From: Bacillota bacterium
Lineage (GTDB): Bacteria; Bacillota_A; Clostridia; Christensenellales; Aristaeellaceae
DNA: 45,350 nucleotides
Direction of reading: 5' to 3'
Assembly: GCA_023421735.1 (NCBI GenBank)
Contig: JAEZSP010000005.1
Span: 1 to 45,350 of the forward strand
Below, in pieces: positions 34,453 to 42,912 of the stretch. A program made the translations under genes and the position numbers. Under the pieces are notes generated by a model. The model worked only from the letters and a program-made list of their open reading frames with translations, was not told the DNA's origin and searched no databases. How positions within the stretch are numbered: the stretch's first letter is position 1; the number at the start of each line of letters is the position of its first letter.

Positions 34453-35198
34453 ACAAGTTTGACGTACAGAACCTCGATCTTTATTACGGGTCGTTTCAGG
34501 CGCTCAAGAAGGTGAACCTGATTGTGAATCCCAATGAGATTACGGCGTTTATCGGACCGTCGGGCTGTGGCAAGTCCACGCTGATTAAAACGCTCAACCG
34601 CATGAACGATTTGGTCGAGGGTTGCAAAATAGAAGGAAAAGTGCTTCTCGATGGAGAAGATGTATATAAGGATTTGGACGTGAACATGCTCCGCAAGCGC
34701 GTGGGCATGGTGTTCCAGAAGCCGAACCCCTTTCCGATGAGCGTTTACGACAACGTTGCCTACGGCCCGCGCACGCACGGCCTGCGCGCGCGCGCGAAGC
34801 TTGACGAAATTGTCGAGAAATCGCTTCGGGGTGCGGCGATCTGGGATGAACTCAAGGACAGACTGAAGAAGAGCGCACTCGGGCTTTCGGGCGGACAGCA
34901 GCAGAGGCTGTGTATCGCGCGCGCACTCGCGGTCGAGCCGGAGGTTCTGCTGATGGATGAACCGACCAGCGCACTTGACCCGATTTCGACCTCGAAGATC
35001 GAGGAGTTGGCGATGGATCTGAAGAAAAAGTACACCATCGTCATCGTGACGCACAACATGCAGCAGGCGGTGCGCATCTCCGACAAGACGGCGTTTTTCC
35101 TGTTGGGCGAAGTGATTGAAGTCAACGACACGGAGACCATGTTCTCGACACCCCAGGATAAACGCACCGAGGACTATATCACGGGGAGGTTCGGCTGA
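34449..35198 (+). CDS. pstB: phosphate ABC importer ATPase PstB
   Basis: A 249-residue ATPase energising PstCA. The start is GTG 34449, preceded by GGAGGAGG. Walker A GPSGCGKS is at 36-43, [17 protein letters not shown] follows (PstB-specific), then the Q-loop [20 protein letters not shown], signature LSGGQ (146-150), Walker [16 protein letters not shown] and [13 protein letters not shown]. Length and motifs match PstB precisely. The stop TGA shares a base with the phoU ATG. Confidence 0.96.
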   Translation: MNKFDVQNLDLYYGSFQALKKVNLIVNPNEITAFIGPSGCGKSTLIKTLNRMNDLVEGCKIEGKVLLDGEDVYKDLDVNMLRKRVGMVFQKPNPFPMSVYDNVAYGPRTHGLRARAKLDEIVEKSLRGAAIWDELKDRLKKSALGLSGGQQQRLCIARALAVEPEVLLMDEPTSALDPISTSKIEELAMDLKKKYTIVIVTHNMQQAVRISDKTAFFLLGEVIEVNDTETMFSTPQDKRTEDYITGRFG

Positions 35199-35854
35199 TG
35201 AGAATCCGTTTTGAGGAGCAGTTGACCCAGCTGAACGCACAGCTGATCGACATGGGCTCGCTCATTGAGTATGCCATTGAAAACAGCATTCGCGCCATGG
35301 TTGAGCGCGACGACGAGCTGGCGAAGAAGATCGTCGCCTTCGACAGCGAGGTGGATAAGAAGGAACGCGACATCGAGCAGATGTGCATCAAGCTCCTTTT
35401 GCAGCAGCAGCCCGTGGCGCGCGACTTGCGCCTCATTTCGGCGGCACTCAAGATGATCACCGATATGGAGCGCATCGGCGATCAGGCGGCGGACATTTCG
35501 GAAATCGTGCCCTATGTGTCCGACAAGCCGTATATCAAGCAGCTTGAGCACATTCCGATGATGGGCAAAAAGACCATCAAGATGGTCAAGGATGCAGTCG
35601 ACGCCTTCGTCCGGCGCGATCTGGAGCTTGCCAACCGGGTCATCGAATCAGATGACGAGGTGGATAGGCTATTTACGACTGTCAAGAGCGAATTGATCAT
35701 GCTCATCGGACAGAACGCCAACAACGGCGCGCAGGCGCTTGACCTTCTCATGATCGCGAAATACCTCGAGCGCATCGGCGACCACGCGACCAATCTGGCC
35801 GAGTGGGTGGAATTTGCCGTGACCGGGACGCACAGGAGATACAAGGACGCATGA
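35198..35854 (+). CDS. phoU: phosphate signalling regulator PhoU
   Basis: A 218-residue cytoplasmic all-helical protein. It has two related three-helix repeats: ERDDELAKKIVAFDSEVDK... in the first and RRDLELANRVIESDDEVDR... in the second, each with conserved acidic metal-binding positions, and both followed by LERIGDxAxxxAE-type segments (MERIGDQAADISE, LERIGDHATNLAE). PhoU links PstB activity to the sensor kinase and dampens phosphate uptake. The ATGA overlap with the response regulator gene fits that role. Confidence 0.95.
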   Translation: MRIRFEEQLTQLNAQLIDMGSLIEYAIENSIRAMVERDDELAKKIVAFDSEVDKKERDIEQMCIKLLLQQQPVARDLRLISAALKMITDMERIGDQAADISEIVPYVSDKPYIKQLEHIPMMGKKTIKMVKDAVDAFVRRDLELANRVIESDDEVDRLFTTVKSELIMLIGQNANNGAQALDLLMIAKYLERIGDHATNLAEWVEFAVTGTHRRYKDA

Positions 35855-36534
35855 TATATTACGTAGAGGACAATGATCAGACGCGCAAGCTCGTCGCCTT
35901 TACGCTCTCCGCGACGGGATATGAAGTCATGGGCTTTGAAAGCGCGCAGCCATTTTGGGTGGAGATGGACAAAAAGCTTCCGGCGCTCATCATACTCGAC
36001 GTCATGCTTCCCGGGGAGGACGGGATTCAGATCCTCTCCCGACTCAAGACCACGCCGCGCACCATGGGCGTGCCCGTCATCATGCTCTCCGCCAAGGAGA
36101 CCGAGTACGACAAGGTGCTCGGACTTACCACCGGTGCGGACGATTATGTGACAAAGCCCTTCGGCGCGATGGAGCTCGTTGCGCGCGTGAAGGCGGTGAT
36201 GCGAAGGGCAGCGCCCGTGGACGACACGCCGCGCATCACAGTCGGGGAAATCACGCTCGACACAGCCATGCACACGGTGCTTGCGAGCGGCGAAGCGGTG
36301 GAACTGACCTTCAAGGAGTTTGAACTCCTGAAGCACATGATGATCAATCGTGGCATTGCCTTTTCACGCGAGCAGCTTTTGAGCGCCATTTGGGGCATGG
36401 ACTACTTCGGCGGCACGCGCACGGTGGACGTGCATATGCAGACGCTGCGCAAGAAGCTCGGCGCATGCGGGGAGCAAATCAAGACGATCTACGGGCTCGG
36501 TTACCGCATGGAGGATAAGAAGCATGAAGCGTAG
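35851..36534 (+). CDS. phosphate-type OmpR-family response regulator (PhoB/PhoP-like)
   Basis: A 227-residue DNA-binding regulator. ATG 35851 overlaps the phoU stop. The receiver domain has acidic Glu6 and Asp7, the phosphorylated Asp50 in LIILDVMLPGEDG, Ser80 in IMLSAKE and Lys102 in DYVTKPFG. The winged-helix output domain spans about 127-222, with LTFKEFELLKHMMINRG and TVDVHMQTLRKKLG (recognition helix). Its position between phoU and the kinase suggests control of the pst genes. The gene overlaps the kinase start by 11 bp. Confidence 0.93.
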   Translation: MIYYVEDNDQTRKLVAFTLSATGYEVMGFESAQPFWVEMDKKLPALIILDVMLPGEDGIQILSRLKTTPRTMGVPVIMLSAKETEYDKVLGLTTGADDYVTKPFGAMELVARVKAVMRRAAPVDDTPRITVGEITLDTAMHTVLASGEAVELTFKEFELLKHMMINRGIAFSREQLLSAIWGMDYFGGTRTVDVHMQTLRKKLGACGEQIKTIYGLGYRMEDKKHEA

Positions 36535-38167
36535 AATCTTCGCGAGCACGCTTCTTGCGGTCTTTTTGTCGGTTGCGCTCTTTGGCGTCGCTCTCACGGC
36601 CATCATCTTTAATTTTTACGCGGATCGCGAGCAGGATGAGCTGGGGAATCGACTTGCCATTGCAGCAACGGCGATGGACCGCGAAGGCAACGGCGGGCTG
36701 GCGTTTCTTGAGGCCGTAAAGGCGGCTGGCGTCGATTCGCGTCTCACGTGGATTGCGCAGGACGGCACGGTTCTTTATGACAGCGAGAAAAACGCGAGCG
36801 ACATGGAGAATCATTCTGCGCGCGAGGAGATTGTATCGGCGTTTGAGAAGGGGATGGGGGAGAGCATGCGCTTTTCCGCGACCCTGGGTGAAGAGACCAT
36901 TTATCAGGCGCGTCTGCTCGCGGATGGGACGGTGCTCAGGCTCTCCGTGACGCGCAGGAGCGTGTATGGCGTGCTCTACAGCCTCGTGTGGCTCTTCCTG
37001 CTGGCGGGCGTTGCGATCATTACGGTCTCTGCGGTGGTTACGAAGGCGCTCACCGCGCGCATCGTGAAGCCGATCAACACGCTGAACCTGGACGATCCGC
37101 TCGGGAACGTCGTCTATGACGAATTTACGCCGCTTCTCAGGCGCATGGCGCGTCAGCAGGACCAGTTGCGCGACTACATGCAGAGCCTCTCGGCCCGCCA
37201 GACGGAATTCCGCGCGGTGACGGACAACATGACCGAGGGCATGATGCTGATCAATGCGCGCGGAGAGGTCATCTTCCTGAACCGGGGTGCGGAGCGGCTG
37301 TTCCGTGCGGACGGCGCACAGGGCAGGCACATATTTGAACTGAACCACTCCATCGAGTTTACGAATGCGGTCGAGGCCGCACTTTCGGGCGACGGCGTGA
37401 CCGATGTCATGCCGCTTGGCGCACAGTATTTCCAGATTCTCGCAAGCCCCGTGAAGGGTGCCGGTGCGGTGATCCTCTTAAGCGACATTACCGACCGCTA
37501 TCAGGCGGAGCAATCCCGCAGGGAGTTTACCGCGAATGTATCGCACGAGCTCAAAACGCCGCTCACGAACATTCTCGGTTATGCGGAGGTCATCGAAAAT
37601 GGGCTTGCGCCCGAGGAGAAGCTGCGCGAATTCGCCGGGTGTATCCGCGACGAGACAAAGCGGCTCATCCAGCTCGTGGGCGACATCCTCAGACTTTCTG
37701 CGCTCGACGAGGGTCAGGGCGGACATCCGCCGGAGATGTTTTCGCTCCTCCAAATATCAAACGACATTGCAAAACGGCTTACGCCGCAGGCGGAGGCGGC
37801 GGGCGTGTCCGTCGCGGTTTCCGGTGAGGACGCGGTGATTACGGCGGACAAGGCGCTTGTGGACGACATGCTCTTTAACATCACCGACAATGCCATCAAG
37901 TACAACCGCAAGGATGGGCGTGTGGACATCGTGGTCGGCAAATCCTTCGTTTCCGTCAGGGATACCGGCATCGGCATTGAACCCAAGTACCACGAGCGCG
38001 TGTTCGACCGCTTCTTCCGCGTGGACAAGAGCCATTCGCAGCGCGTCGTCGGCACCGGACTCGGCCTCTCCATCGTCAAGCATGCAGCTGCGCAGCTGGA
38101 TGCAAAAGTCGAGATGAAGAGCGAGCCGGATGTGGGAACGGAGATTACGGTGCGGTTCGAGGGATAA
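36524..38167 (+). CDS. sensor histidine kinase (PhoR-like)
   Basis: A 547-residue membrane kinase. TM1 is at about 8-30, an extracytoplasmic region (about 31-150) includes DSRLTWIAQDGTVLYDSE, TM2 is at about 150-172, then a short HAMP-like segment, a PAS domain (about 225-320, with MMLINARGEVIFLNRGAERL), the H-box FTANVSHELKTPLTNI with His341, N-box FNITDNAIKYN (451-461), DTGIG (480-484) and GTGLGLS (510-516). This matches PhoR of Gram-positive bacteria. It likely senses phosphate status via PhoU/PstB and phosphorylates the regulator encoded just upstream. Confidence 0.92.
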   Translation: MKRRIFASTLLAVFLSVALFGVALTAIIFNFYADREQDELGNRLAIAATAMDREGNGGLAFLEAVKAAGVDSRLTWIAQDGTVLYDSEKNASDMENHSAREEIVSAFEKGMGESMRFSATLGEETIYQARLLADGTVLRLSVTRRSVYGVLYSLVWLFLLAGVAIITVSAVVTKALTARIVKPINTLNLDDPLGNVVYDEFTPLLRRMARQQDQLRDYMQSLSARQTEFRAVTDNMTEGMMLINARGEVIFLNRGAERLFRADGAQGRHIFELNHSIEFTNAVEAALSGDGVTDVMPLGAQYFQILASPVKGAGAVILLSDITDRYQAEQSRREFTANVSHELKTPLTNILGYAEVIENGLAPEEKLREFAGCIRDETKRLIQLVGDILRLSALDEGQGGHPPEMFSLLQISNDIAKRLTPQAEAAGVSVAVSGEDAVITADKALVDDMLFNITDNAIKYNRKDGRVDIVVGKSFVSVRDTGIGIEPKYHERVFDRFFRVDKSHSQRVVGTGLGLSIVKHAAAQLDAKVEMKSEPDVGTEITVRFEG

Positions 38168-38229
38168 AACGGTTTCGGATTTCCTAACGAATCAGGTGCT
38201 GTCAAGATGGAAAGAATACAATAAAGATC

Positions 38230-38257
38230 GCGCGGGGGCAACCCCGGGCGGTTTTTT
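38230..38257 (+). terminator. terminator of the phosphate operon
   Basis: A GC-rich hairpin around GGGG-CAA-CCCC with outer CGC/GCG pairs and one mismatch, followed by six T (38252-38257). It lies about 60 bp after the kinase stop. Confidence 0.7.
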
Positions 38258-38324
38258 ATGGGCATGTGCACAGATCGATGTTTGCACGCATGCTGATATG
38301 GTATTTAGGTTTCCTTCGTTTTCG

Positions 38325-38353
38325 TTGTGTACAAAAGGAAAGTATGTTATACT
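38325..38353 (+). promoter_or_regulatory. promoter of the GNAT gene
   Basis: TTGTGT (38325-38330), 17-bp spacer and TATACT (38348-38353). The ribosome binding site GAGGTG follows before ATG 38386. Confidence 0.65.
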
Positions 38354-38385
38354 CAGCTTGGTAAGCGATTGTGCGAGGTGATCAG

Positions 38386-39330
38386 ATGATAAAAGTGATG
38401 CCAATGAAGGAAACGGACATTGCAGATGCGCTCCGATTATGGGAAGCGCAATTTGGACGATATTGCTGTTGTCATGCTTTCCCCGATTTTCGCGAAGGTG
38501 GCAGGCATGTCATTAAATCATACATTGCCAGACAAATCCGAGAGAACAAAGCCGTGGTCGCCAAAAAGGAACATCGGATCGTTGGATATATGGCATGGAT
38601 GTATTTTGATTTTCATAAAGAAAAATCCGCTTTCTGGCCGACAACAGGGCATGCTGCTTCATTGGAAAACGAGATCGTAGTTTACGAAGAAATGTATGCA
38701 TATGCTGCCGGAAATTGGGTTCGAGATGATCGACTCAATCATTTGTGGATGACATATTTTGAGGATGAGGCTCTAAAAAACAGGTTGTATGATATGGGAT
38801 TTGGCTCTCACGTCATTGATGCATGTCAAACAACGGATCTGGCCATAAAATCATCCTGTGATTATGCGGTTCGATTTGCCGACATGGACGATGCGGATGC
38901 GTTGCGTGCATTTGTGAACGGTTCGGCAGAATTTTATGCCAGCGCTCCGATTTTTCTGAAGAGGGAGCCGGATACGATGGCCGAAATCATTGATCTGATA
39001 GAGAACAAATCGATTCTTATCGCTTTGGACGGGGACCGAATCGTCGGCAGCATGAGCTTTCAGCTTGATTCTGATTTTCATTCTGAGCGTTTGACGACGC
39101 CTGACAGTGTCGCGCGCATGGGCGCTTATATTGATCCAAATGATCGGCGAAAAGGAATCGGTTCAGCACTGCTGGCGAAGGCTTTTAACGTGTGCCGGGG
39201 GAAAGGAAAGCGTTACATACATGTAGCCTTTGAAACCGCAAACGCAAATGCGATGGGCTTTTGGCCTCAATATTTCAAACCGGCAATTCGCTCTGTCAGA
39301 AGGACCATTAATAAAGACGCAAATTCATAA
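38386..39330 (+). CDS. GNAT-family N-acetyltransferase, tandem domains
   Basis: A 314-residue cytoplasmic protein; ATG 38386 follows GAGGTG. The N-terminal half (about 1-145) resembles a divergent GNAT fold, with VVAKKEHRIVGYMAWM. The C-terminal half (about 160-305) has the acetyl-CoA site SVARMGAYIDPNDRRKGIGS (R/Q-x-x-G-x-G/A) and HVAFETANANAMGFWPQYF, standard for GNAT enzymes. Such proteins acetylate amines on small molecules, peptides or antibiotics, and the substrate is unknown. The DNA is clearly AT-richer than the surrounding operons, suggesting later acquisition. It has its own promoter and terminator. Confidence 0.85.
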   Translation: MIKVMPMKETDIADALRLWEAQFGRYCCCHAFPDFREGGRHVIKSYIARQIRENKAVVAKKEHRIVGYMAWMYFDFHKEKSAFWPTTGHAASLENEIVVYEEMYAYAAGNWVRDDRLNHLWMTYFEDEALKNRLYDMGFGSHVIDACQTTDLAIKSSCDYAVRFADMDDADALRAFVNGSAEFYASAPIFLKREPDTMAEIIDLIENKSILIALDGDRIVGSMSFQLDSDFHSERLTTPDSVARMGAYIDPNDRRKGIGSALLAKAFNVCRGKGKRYIHVAFETANANAMGFWPQYFKPAIRSVRRTINKDANS

Positions 39331-39341
39331 GAGGAGTCGTT

Positions 39342-39407
39342 ATGCCGCGTGTGGGGGCGGTTTTTGAATCGACAGAGCCAAAGGCCTGCGGCGGTGCGTC
39401 GAAATAA
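39342..39407 (+). CDS. possible 21-codon small ORF
   Basis: ATG 39342 is 5 bp after GAGGAG (39331-39336), directly downstream of the GNAT stop. It encodes MPRVGAVFESTEPK... and ends at TAA 39405-39407, on the foot of the terminator stem. There is no further support for translation, and it may be chance. Confidence 0.25.
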   Translation: MPRVGAVFESTEPKACGGASK

Positions 39408-39470
39408 GCTCCTTTTGCCAATCCCGCGCAACGGTCAAAGGCCGTGTCGGAGGGGCAAAAGGAGCTTTTC
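39406..39470. terminator. long bidirectional terminator
   Basis: AAGCTCCTTTTGCC (39406-39419) pairs over 14 bp with GGCAAAAGGAGCTT (39454-39467), with an inner ACGG/CCGT hairpin, and TTTTC follows. It lies between the GNAT gene and the end of the ammonium transporter gene on the other strand. Confidence 0.85.
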
Positions 39471-39477
39471 TTTCGGC

Positions 39478-41238
39478 TTACTCTACGTCCTGCAACGCGT
39501 CGTAGCCTTCCTCGCCGGTTCTGACTTTCACGACGTTATCGATGCCGCTCAGGAAGATCTTGCCGTCTCCGATGTTTCCGGTATAGAGTACCTTTTTCGC
39601 GGTTTCAATGACGGAGCGGACGGGCACCTTGCTCACAACGATCTCGATTTTGATTTTGGGCAGGAGGTGCGTTTCAAACTCGACGCCGCGATAGAACTCT
39701 GTGCGCCCACCCTGTACGCCGTAGCCGAGGACGTTTGTCACCGTCATGCCGGTGATGCCAATCTTGTCGAGCTCGGTTTTAAGCTTCTCGAAGCGACTCT
39801 GTTTTGTGATGATTTCGATCTTGGTCATGCGCACGCCGCTCTGAACGGGCATTTCCGTCGGCGGTGCGACGACGACGGGTACCGCTTTTTCCATGGGCAC
39901 GGTGTTCGGCACGTAAACGCCGCCGACATCCTCGATGTCCATGGTGCTGTCGTACGTAACGAAATCGGGATATGCCTGGTTGCCGTGCTCGCCGAGGTCG
40001 AGGCCCTCGATTTCTTCCTTGGCGGTCACGCGCATGCCGACGGTCGCCCGGATCGCAAGCCAGACAATGATAGATGCGGTGAAGACGAATGCGCCAACCG
40101 CAACGACGCCGAGCGCCTGATGACCAAGCAGTGTGAATCCGCCGCCGAAGAACAGGCCGTTGAGCGACGCGATACCGCAGATGCCGTCCTGCGCAAAGAG
40201 GCCGACGGACAGTGTGCCGAGTATGCCGTGCACGAGGTGGACGGAGAGCGCGCCGACCGGGTCGTCGAGCTTCAGCTTATCGAACATGATGACCGACAGG
40301 ACGACCAGAACGCCAGAGATCGCGCCGATGATGAGCGAACTTGGCACGCTGACAAACGCGCACGCAGGCGTAATGGCGACCAGACCCGCGAGCAGGCCGT
40401 TGATCGACATGCCGAGATCGGGTTTGCCGATGACGATCCACGCGGTTGCGGTCGCGGTGATGAGCGCGATGACGCCGGCGGTGTTGGTAGTTACGACGAT
40501 GTGCGAGATCGCTGTCGGGTCCGCCGCCATGGTGGAGCCGGGGTTAAACCCGAACCAGCCGAGCCAGAGGACGAATGCGCCGATGGTCGCAAGCGACATG
40601 CTGTGGCCGGGAATCGGGTGAATCTTGCCGTCCTTGGTGTACTTGCCCAGGCGCGGCCCGAGGATGATGACGCCCGCGAGCGCCGCCCATCCGCCGACCG
40701 AGTGCACCACCGTGCCGCCCGCGAAATCGAGCATGCCGATCGACTGGAGAAAGCCACCGCCCCAGATCCAATGACCGACAATGGGATAGACGATCATGGT
40801 AAGGATGAGGGAGAAAAGGATGAAGGAGATGTACTTGATGCGTTCGGCCACCGCACCGGAGACGATGGTCGCTGCGGTACCGCAGAATACGAGCTGGAAG
40901 AAGAACTTGGCCCACAGCGGCACCGTAGCCCACGAGATGGCACCGTACACGCCGGAATAGGCTGCGCCTGTAGCGGGGGAATTGTCCAGGCCGCTTACCA
41001 TGAAAAGACCTTTCAGCCCGATAAAGCCGTTGCCGTCTCCAAACATCAGGCCCCAGCCGAGCACCAGAAAGCCGAGCGACGAAACCGCAAATACGATGAA
41101 GTTTTTGCTGAGAATATTCACCGCGTTTTTCTGACGCGCGAAGCCGCTCTCAACGGCTCCGAAACCAAGGTTCATGAAGAAGACGAGCGCGCCGGCGATG
41201 ATGACCCATAGGGTGTCCATTGCGATTTTTGTCGTCAT
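39478..41238 (-). CDS. ammonium transporter fused to a PII signalling protein (Amt-GlnB)
   Basis: A 586-residue membrane protein. ATG 41238 follows GAGGGAGAG; a longer frame upstream is unsupported. Residues 1-405 are an Amt/Rh channel with about 11 TM helices: MLDFAGGTVVHSVGG (Asp171, His179), LVHGILGT (His337, second of the twin histidines) and FGFNPGS. A linker of about 65 residues follows. Residues 471-586 form a complete PII domain: TKIEIITKQSRFEKLKTEL, T-loop GVQGGRTEFYRG with the modifiable Tyr516, IEIVV and GNIGDGKIFLSGIDNV (the ATP/2-oxoglutarate site). Amt and PII normally interact in trans; here they are one chain, so gating by nitrogen status would be built in. Confidence 0.95.
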   Translation of the reverse strand: MTTKIAMDTLWVIIAGALVFFMNLGFGAVESGFARQKNAVNILSKNFIVFAVSSLGFLVLGWGLMFGDGNGFIGLKGLFMVSGLDNSPATGAAYSGVYGAISWATVPLWAKFFFQLVFCGTAATIVSGAVAERIKYISFILFSLILTMIVYPIVGHWIWGGGFLQSIGMLDFAGGTVVHSVGGWAALAGVIILGPRLGKYTKDGKIHPIPGHSMSLATIGAFVLWLGWFGFNPGSTMAADPTAISHIVVTTNTAGVIALITATATAWIVIGKPDLGMSINGLLAGLVAITPACAFVSVPSSLIIGAISGVLVVLSVIMFDKLKLDDPVGALSVHLVHGILGTLSVGLFAQDGICGIASLNGLFFGGGFTLLGHQALGVVAVGAFVFTASIIVWLAIRATVGMRVTAKEEIEGLDLGEHGNQAYPDFVTYDSTMDIEDVGGVYVPNTVPMEKAVPVVVAPPTEMPVQSGVRMTKIEIITKQSRFEKLKTELDKIGITGMTVTNVLGYGVQGGRTEFYRGVEFETHLLPKIKIEIVVSKVPVRSVIETAKKVLYTGNIGDGKIFLSGIDNVVKVRTGEEGYDALQDVE

Positions 41239-41295
41239 ACTCTCCCTCTTTCTGCCGATCCGGCATGATCCTTTCGCGTGCGTCCCAAAAGACAA

Positions 41296-41332
41296 AAAGA
41301 CACCTCACCCCTCATCGGGATTTGGCGTCTTT
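41296..41332 (-). promoter_or_regulatory. leader terminator (attenuator) of the amt-PII gene
   Basis: On the minus strand AAAGACGCC (41332-41324) pairs over 9 bp with GGTGTCTTT (41304-41296), and ATCCC-GATGA-GGGGT folds inside. Five Us and then GUCUUUU follow. It lies 25 nt after the predicted transcription start and 58 nt before the ATG, so transcription must read through it to reach the gene. Confidence 0.65.
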
Positions 41333-41364
41333 GCCACACGAAATATTCAGAATTTACATGAGAT

Positions 41365-41393
41365 ACAATAGCATAGGCGGCGTTCCGTGTCAA
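41365..41393 (-). promoter_or_regulatory. promoter of the amt-PII gene
   Basis: Minus-strand TTGACA (41388-41393), 17-bp spacer and TATTGT (41365-41370). The start would be near 41358. Confidence 0.75.
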
Positions 41394-41588
41394 GGATGCG
41401 GAAGGTAAAGTTTCCGAAATGCTGTGCATATGCATATAAAGGCAAGGCATTTAACGTCAAAACAGGAGGCATGTGCGTAAAAAAGCAATCCAATCATGAA
41501 AATGCGCACGAATATGTCCGTGTTTTAACAAATCCCCTGCGCAATGGCAATTTGCACAATATGAAGGATTGTATTTAGAAATATGCAC
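41394..41588. other. AT-rich spacer, no gene recognised
   Basis: Between the amt promoter and the terminator of the ABC-2 operon. It contains a TGCATATGCA palindrome and an open frame at 41471-41578 whose AGGAGG is only 1 bp from the ATG, too close for efficient initiation. I see no convincing gene or RNA. Confidence 0.4.
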
Positions 41589-41628
41589 AAAAAGACCGAC
41601 TGTTTCCCTTGCAGGAGAACAGTCGGTC
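41589..41628 (-). terminator. terminator of the ABC-2 exporter operon
   Basis: GACCGACTGTT (41594-41604) and AACAGTCGGTC (41618-41628) form an 11-bp perfect stem. On the minus strand it is followed by TTTTT and begins 10 bp after the stop at 41638. Confidence 0.92.
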
Positions 41629-41637
41629 AACGGTCAA

Positions 41638-42912
41638 TCAGCGGTCCATATGACCCGCGTCCCTGAGCATTCTGAGCATCCGGGCGGGCGACGGCGGATT
41701 GCCCCGGTAAAATGCCATCATGGTATACACCTTGCCCGCGATGAGAATCAGCACAAACGCGAATGCCACAATGATGCCGAGGGAACCAAGTCCCTGCGCG
41801 ATCGTCATATCCCCAAGGAGGACGCGGCTGGGAGATACGAGGATGGCGGTAAACGGAATGTACCCAAGCAGCGGGTTTGTCGAAACCATCCCCGCATTGC
41901 TCCCCGTGAAGATGCAGACAAAGAAGCTGGCGACGAGCACGATGGTGAAAAGGATGTTCGTTGTGGACAGATCTTCCGGCTTTCCGGCCATGGCGCCGCC
42001 GATGCCGGCGAGCGCGCAATAGAGCAGGAAACCTGCGATGAGGATCGCAACGGCGACGACGAATCCCATCGGAGAAAACAGGGATGTCATGGAGCCCAGC
42101 ATGTCGAAAAAGCTGATGATGCCCAAAGACGTTTGCGGGTTCACGAGCTTAACCAGCTGCGCGCCCAGCGCGAATCCGCCAACCGCTGAGCCGAGCCATA
42201 TGCACGTCTGCAGGATTCCCGCGCAGGCAATGGCGAGTGTTTTCCCGAGGATCATGGCGGCCGGCTTGACGGAGACGAGGAAAAGATCCATCAATTTCGA
42301 CGTCTTTTCAACGATGACGCCGTTTGCAACGCCCTGCCCGTAAATCAGCATCATGAAATACATCAGCATCAACACGATGTAGGGAAGAATCATCGCAAAG
42401 ATGGAGCGCGCCGCCTCCGCGAGATCAGCCGGATTCGTCGCAAGCACATGCGCGGCATAGGCGGGTAACGCGGCCGCAGCGGGAGAGGAGAGGAAAGGAT
42501 AGACGGTTGCGAGGTATTGCCCGAATGCATCCGCGTCGGACGACTGGATTGCGGTACCTTCCGGCAGAATGACCGAGACGACGCTTTTGTCTACCGCGAT
42601 GATGACGGAATGGGGATTGGGTGCGCACAGTGTCTGCGCTTCCTCGAGGGAAGCCGCCTTCTGATAGGCGATGCCACCGTAGACGCCGTCAGCCTTCGCA
42701 AGGGATGTATAATCGGCGTCGTTCGTGTAGACGGCAAGTGTGATCGCGGTCGATGGAACACCGGTGCCCGACTGGCTGTCCGCGAACAGCAATATGCCTG
42801 GAATTGCGGTCAGCAGCAGGAGCGCGAGCAGGATTGTCGTGATGCGGTACCCCCGCGTGCCCACTTGCGCGCGAAATGTGAATGAAAATACCTTTGTCCA
42901 GTTGCGAATCAC
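41638..42912 (-). CDS. ABC-2 type permease, NatB-like, subunit 2
   Basis: A 424-residue permease. The start is GTG 42912, overlapping the stop of the upstream permease (GTGA) and preceded by GGAGG. There is one TM helix near 25-45, a large extracytoplasmic domain (about 46-185, with AITLAVYTNDADYTSLA and YLATVYPFLSSPAAAA), then five or six TM helices. EKTSKLMDLFLVSVKPAAMILGKTLA (about 220-245) is the signature loop of the NatB/ABC-2 family, which exports sodium, drugs or peptides. Together with the preceding permease it would form a heterodimer served by one ATPase. Confidence 0.85.
   Translation of the reverse strand: MIRNWTKVFSFTFRAQVGTRGYRITTILLALLLLTAIPGILLFADSQSGTGVPSTAITLAVYTNDADYTSLAKADGVYGGIAYQKAASLEEAQTLCAPNPHSVIIAVDKSVVSVILPEGTAIQSSDADAFGQYLATVYPFLSSPAAAALPAYAAHVLATNPADLAEAARSIFAMILPYIVLMLMYFMMLIYGQGVANGVIVEKTSKLMDLFLVSVKPAAMILGKTLAIACAGILQTCIWLGSAVGGFALGAQLVKLVNPQTSLGIISFFDMLGSMTSLFSPMGFVVAVAILIAGFLLYCALAGIGGAMAGKPEDLSTTNILFTIVLVASFFVCIFTGSNAGMVSTNPLLGYIPFTAILVSPSRVLLGDMTIAQGLGSLGIIVAFAFVLILIAGKVYTMMAFYRGNPPSPARMLRMLRDAGHMDR

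Noticed and set aside
39349..41211. A 620-codon open frame on the plus strand opposite the amt-PII gene
   Set aside because: Its product is rich in Asp, His, Arg and Gly, with no recognisable fold; it mirrors the codon pattern of a well-supported gene in high-GC DNA.
41471..41578. A 35-codon open frame with AGGAGG nearby
   Set aside because: The site is only 1 bp from the ATG, and the frame matches nothing known to me.
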